This document shows, in pieces, positions 6,444-7,465 of a stretch of DNA of 7,465 nt. A program made the position numbers and the translations under genes. The first letter of the stretch is position 1. The number at the start of each line of letters is the position of its first letter. Below the pieces are notes generated by a model. That model searched no databases. It saw only the letters and a list, made by a program, of their open reading frames with translations, and had not been told where the DNA came from. This DNA is from an uncultured Lachnospiraceae bacterium (lineage in GTDB: Bacteria > Bacillota > Clostridia > Lachnospirales > Lachnospiraceae), in assembly GCA_902783765.1 (NCBI GenBank), contig CACZSB010000002.1:1-7465 (forward strand), in the 5' to 3' direction.

Positions 6444-6478
6444 AAAAAAGGATGCCCCCGGAGGAACATCCTTTTTTT
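6444..6478 (-). terminator. Bidirectional intrinsic terminator after the gltA-like gene
   Basis: GGATG (6471-6467 read on the minus strand) pairs with CATCC (6454-6450), extended inward by two G-U and two G-C pairs to a four-base loop. The stem is flanked by seven A and six T residues that pair further, so there is a U tract on both strands. It ends transcription of the upstream gene 44 bases after its stop codon and insulates the copper promoter, whose -35 box lies 42 bases further on. Confidence 0.85.
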
Positions 6479-6521
6479 GTGACAGTGTCAGATTTTGTTA
6501 GTTAAATGACACCGAAAAACA

Positions 6522-7465
6522 TTATTTCTTGGACAGGTAATCGTGGATAGCCGCAGCGGCTACCTTGCCGGCACCCATGGCGGAAATTACCGTGGCAGCG
6601 CCGGTAACCGCATCCCCGCCGGCGTACACGCCTTCGCGAGAGGTGAGGCCCTCTTCGTTTACCACAATACCACCGTGACGGTTCACCTCCAGCCCCTTGG
6701 TGGTGTCCTTAATCAGGGGGTTGGGAGAGGTGCCGATGGCGATAACCACCGTGTCCGCCTCCAGCTCGTACTCGGAACCGGGAATCTCCACGGGGCGGCG
6801 GCGGCCCTTTTCATCCGGCTCGCCCAGCTCCATTTTAATCACCCGCATACCGGTGACAAAACCATTCTTCTCGTCCCGGGGATTCTCGGGATTGTTATAG
6901 CCCAGGATTTCCACAGGATTCTGCAGCAGACGGAAGACGATGCCTTCCTCCTCCGCATGCTCCACCTCTTCCCGACGGGCGGGCAGCTCCTCCATGGAGC
7001 GGCGGTATACGATGGACACTTCCTCAGCGCCCAGACGCAGGGCGGTACGGGCCGCATCCATGGCCACATTGCCGCCGCCCACCACGATGACCTTGCCACC
7101 CTTCATGATGGGGGTCCGGGGATCCTCCTCGTAGGACTTCATCAAATTGCTGCGGGTCAGGAACTCATTGGCGGAATAAACGCCCTTGAAGGATTCCCCG
7201 GGGATATTCATAAAGTTGGGCAGACCGGCGCCGGAGCCCACGAACACCGCCTCATAGCCCTTATCAAAGAGCTCGTCAATGGTAAGGGTCTTGCCGATGA
7301 CCACATTGGTCTCCATATCCACCCCCAGCTCCTTTAAGGTCTCCACCTCCTTTGCCACGATGGCCTTGGGCAGACGAAACTCGGGAATGCCGTATACCAA
7401 CACGCCGCCGGCCTTGTGCAGGGCTTCAAAAATGCTGACCTTGTAGCCCTTCTTGGCCAGATCCC
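6522..7465 (-). CDS. gltA: NADPH-dependent glutamate synthase small subunit / NfnB-like flavoprotein (partial, N-terminus outside window)
   Basis: This family oxidises NADPH through FAD and passes electrons on, to the large glutamate synthase subunit or, in anaerobes, within the NfnAB electron-bifurcating ferredoxin:NADP oxidoreductase. The frame is open to the right edge with two spare bases, giving 313 visible residues of a protein usually near 460. Visible parts (numbering from base 7463): the FAD-fold segment AGGVLVYGIPEFRLPK (18-33); the second dinucleotide fold VIVVGGGNVAMDAART (125-140) with the NADPH-preferring YRRS (153-156); AIGTSPNPL (242-250); and the C-terminal FAD-binding GVYAGGDAVTGAATVISAMG (278-297). 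The missing N-terminus should hold the iron-sulfur Fer4_20 domain and the first GxGxxG. The GTG at 7403 is an internal Val codon, not the start, because DLAKKGYKVSIFEALHKAGG precedes it in frame. Whether it is GltA or NfnB/SudA depends on the upstream neighbour, which is not visible. Confidence 0.88.
   Translation of the reverse strand, partial: DLAKKGYKVSIFEALHKAGGVLVYGIPEFRLPKAIVAKEVETLKELGVDMETNVVIGKTLTIDELFDKGYEAVFVGSGAGLPNFMNIPGESFKGVYSANEFLTRSNLMKSYEEDPRTPIMKGGKVIVVGGGNVAMDAARTALRLGAEEVSIVYRRSMEELPARREEVEHAEEEGIVFRLLQNPVEILGYNNPENPRDEKNGFVTGMRVIKMELGEPDEKGRRRPVEIPGSEYELEADTVVIAIGTSPNPLIKDTTKGLEVNRHGGIVVNEEGLTSREGVYAGGDAVTGAATVISAMGAGKVAAAAIHDYLSKK

Noticed and set aside
6481..6512. Second inverted repeat GTGTCA/TGACAC between the gltA-like gene and its terminator
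   Set aside because: The six-bp stem has a 16-base loop and no U tract; it is too weak to call as a terminator or regulator site.
6543..7337. 264-codon open frame on the plus strand opposite the gltA-like gene
   Set aside because: It lies wholly antisense to a well-conserved flavoprotein; its His/Gly-rich product resembles no family I know.

Overview
The window is one stretch of bacterial chromosome in which every real gene lies on the minus strand, so transcription runs from high to low coordinates. The DNA is GC-rich, with G/C strongly favoured at third codon positions. Shine-Dalgarno sites (AAGGAGA, AGGAGG), sigma-A type promoters, intrinsic terminators with long U tracts and the gene content (CsoR/CopA copper operon, Ald, GltA/NfnB-type flavoprotein, comM-dprA) suggest a GC-rich member of the Clostridia, perhaps Lachnospiraceae or Oscillospiraceae. 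That placement is inference; there is no rRNA or marker gene to confirm it.

Layout in transcription order. (1) 7465-6522: the C-terminal two thirds of an NADPH-dependent glutamate synthase small subunit or NfnB-like oxidoreductase, cut by the window edge and closed by a bidirectional hairpin terminator at 6444-6478. (2) 6402-3366: a self-contained copper-efflux operon. A near-consensus promoter with a perfect CsoR-type operator over its start site drives csoR (98 aa) and then copA (866 aa), and a strong terminator follows. CopA carries a second metal-binding (CopZ-like) domain fused in frame at its C-terminus. A ribosome-binding site and ATG inside the coding sequence could also release that domain as a free 69-aa copper chaperone. 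(3) 3293-2178: alanine dehydrogenase as a single gene, with a hairpin terminator behind it. (4) 2107 to 1: a promoter, then at once a terminator-like hairpin, then comM and dprA, two DNA-uptake and recombination genes in a tight pair. dprA is cut by the left edge.

How the genes work together. CsoR should repress its own operon until Cu(I) binds Cys44, His69 and Cys73; CopA then exports copper, and the CopZ module would hand copper to the pump or to CsoR. ComM (branch-migration helicase family) and DprA (RecA loader) act on incoming single-stranded DNA. Ald and the GltA-like protein both concern amino-nitrogen or redox metabolism but sit in separate transcription units.

No new multi-gene system, mobile element, CRISPR array, tRNA or rRNA is visible. 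The points most worth a second look are the copA-copZ in-frame junction with its embedded translation start and GC hairpins, and the promoter-hairpin arrangement in front of comM-dprA. Every gap between genes is under 200 bases and is covered below.
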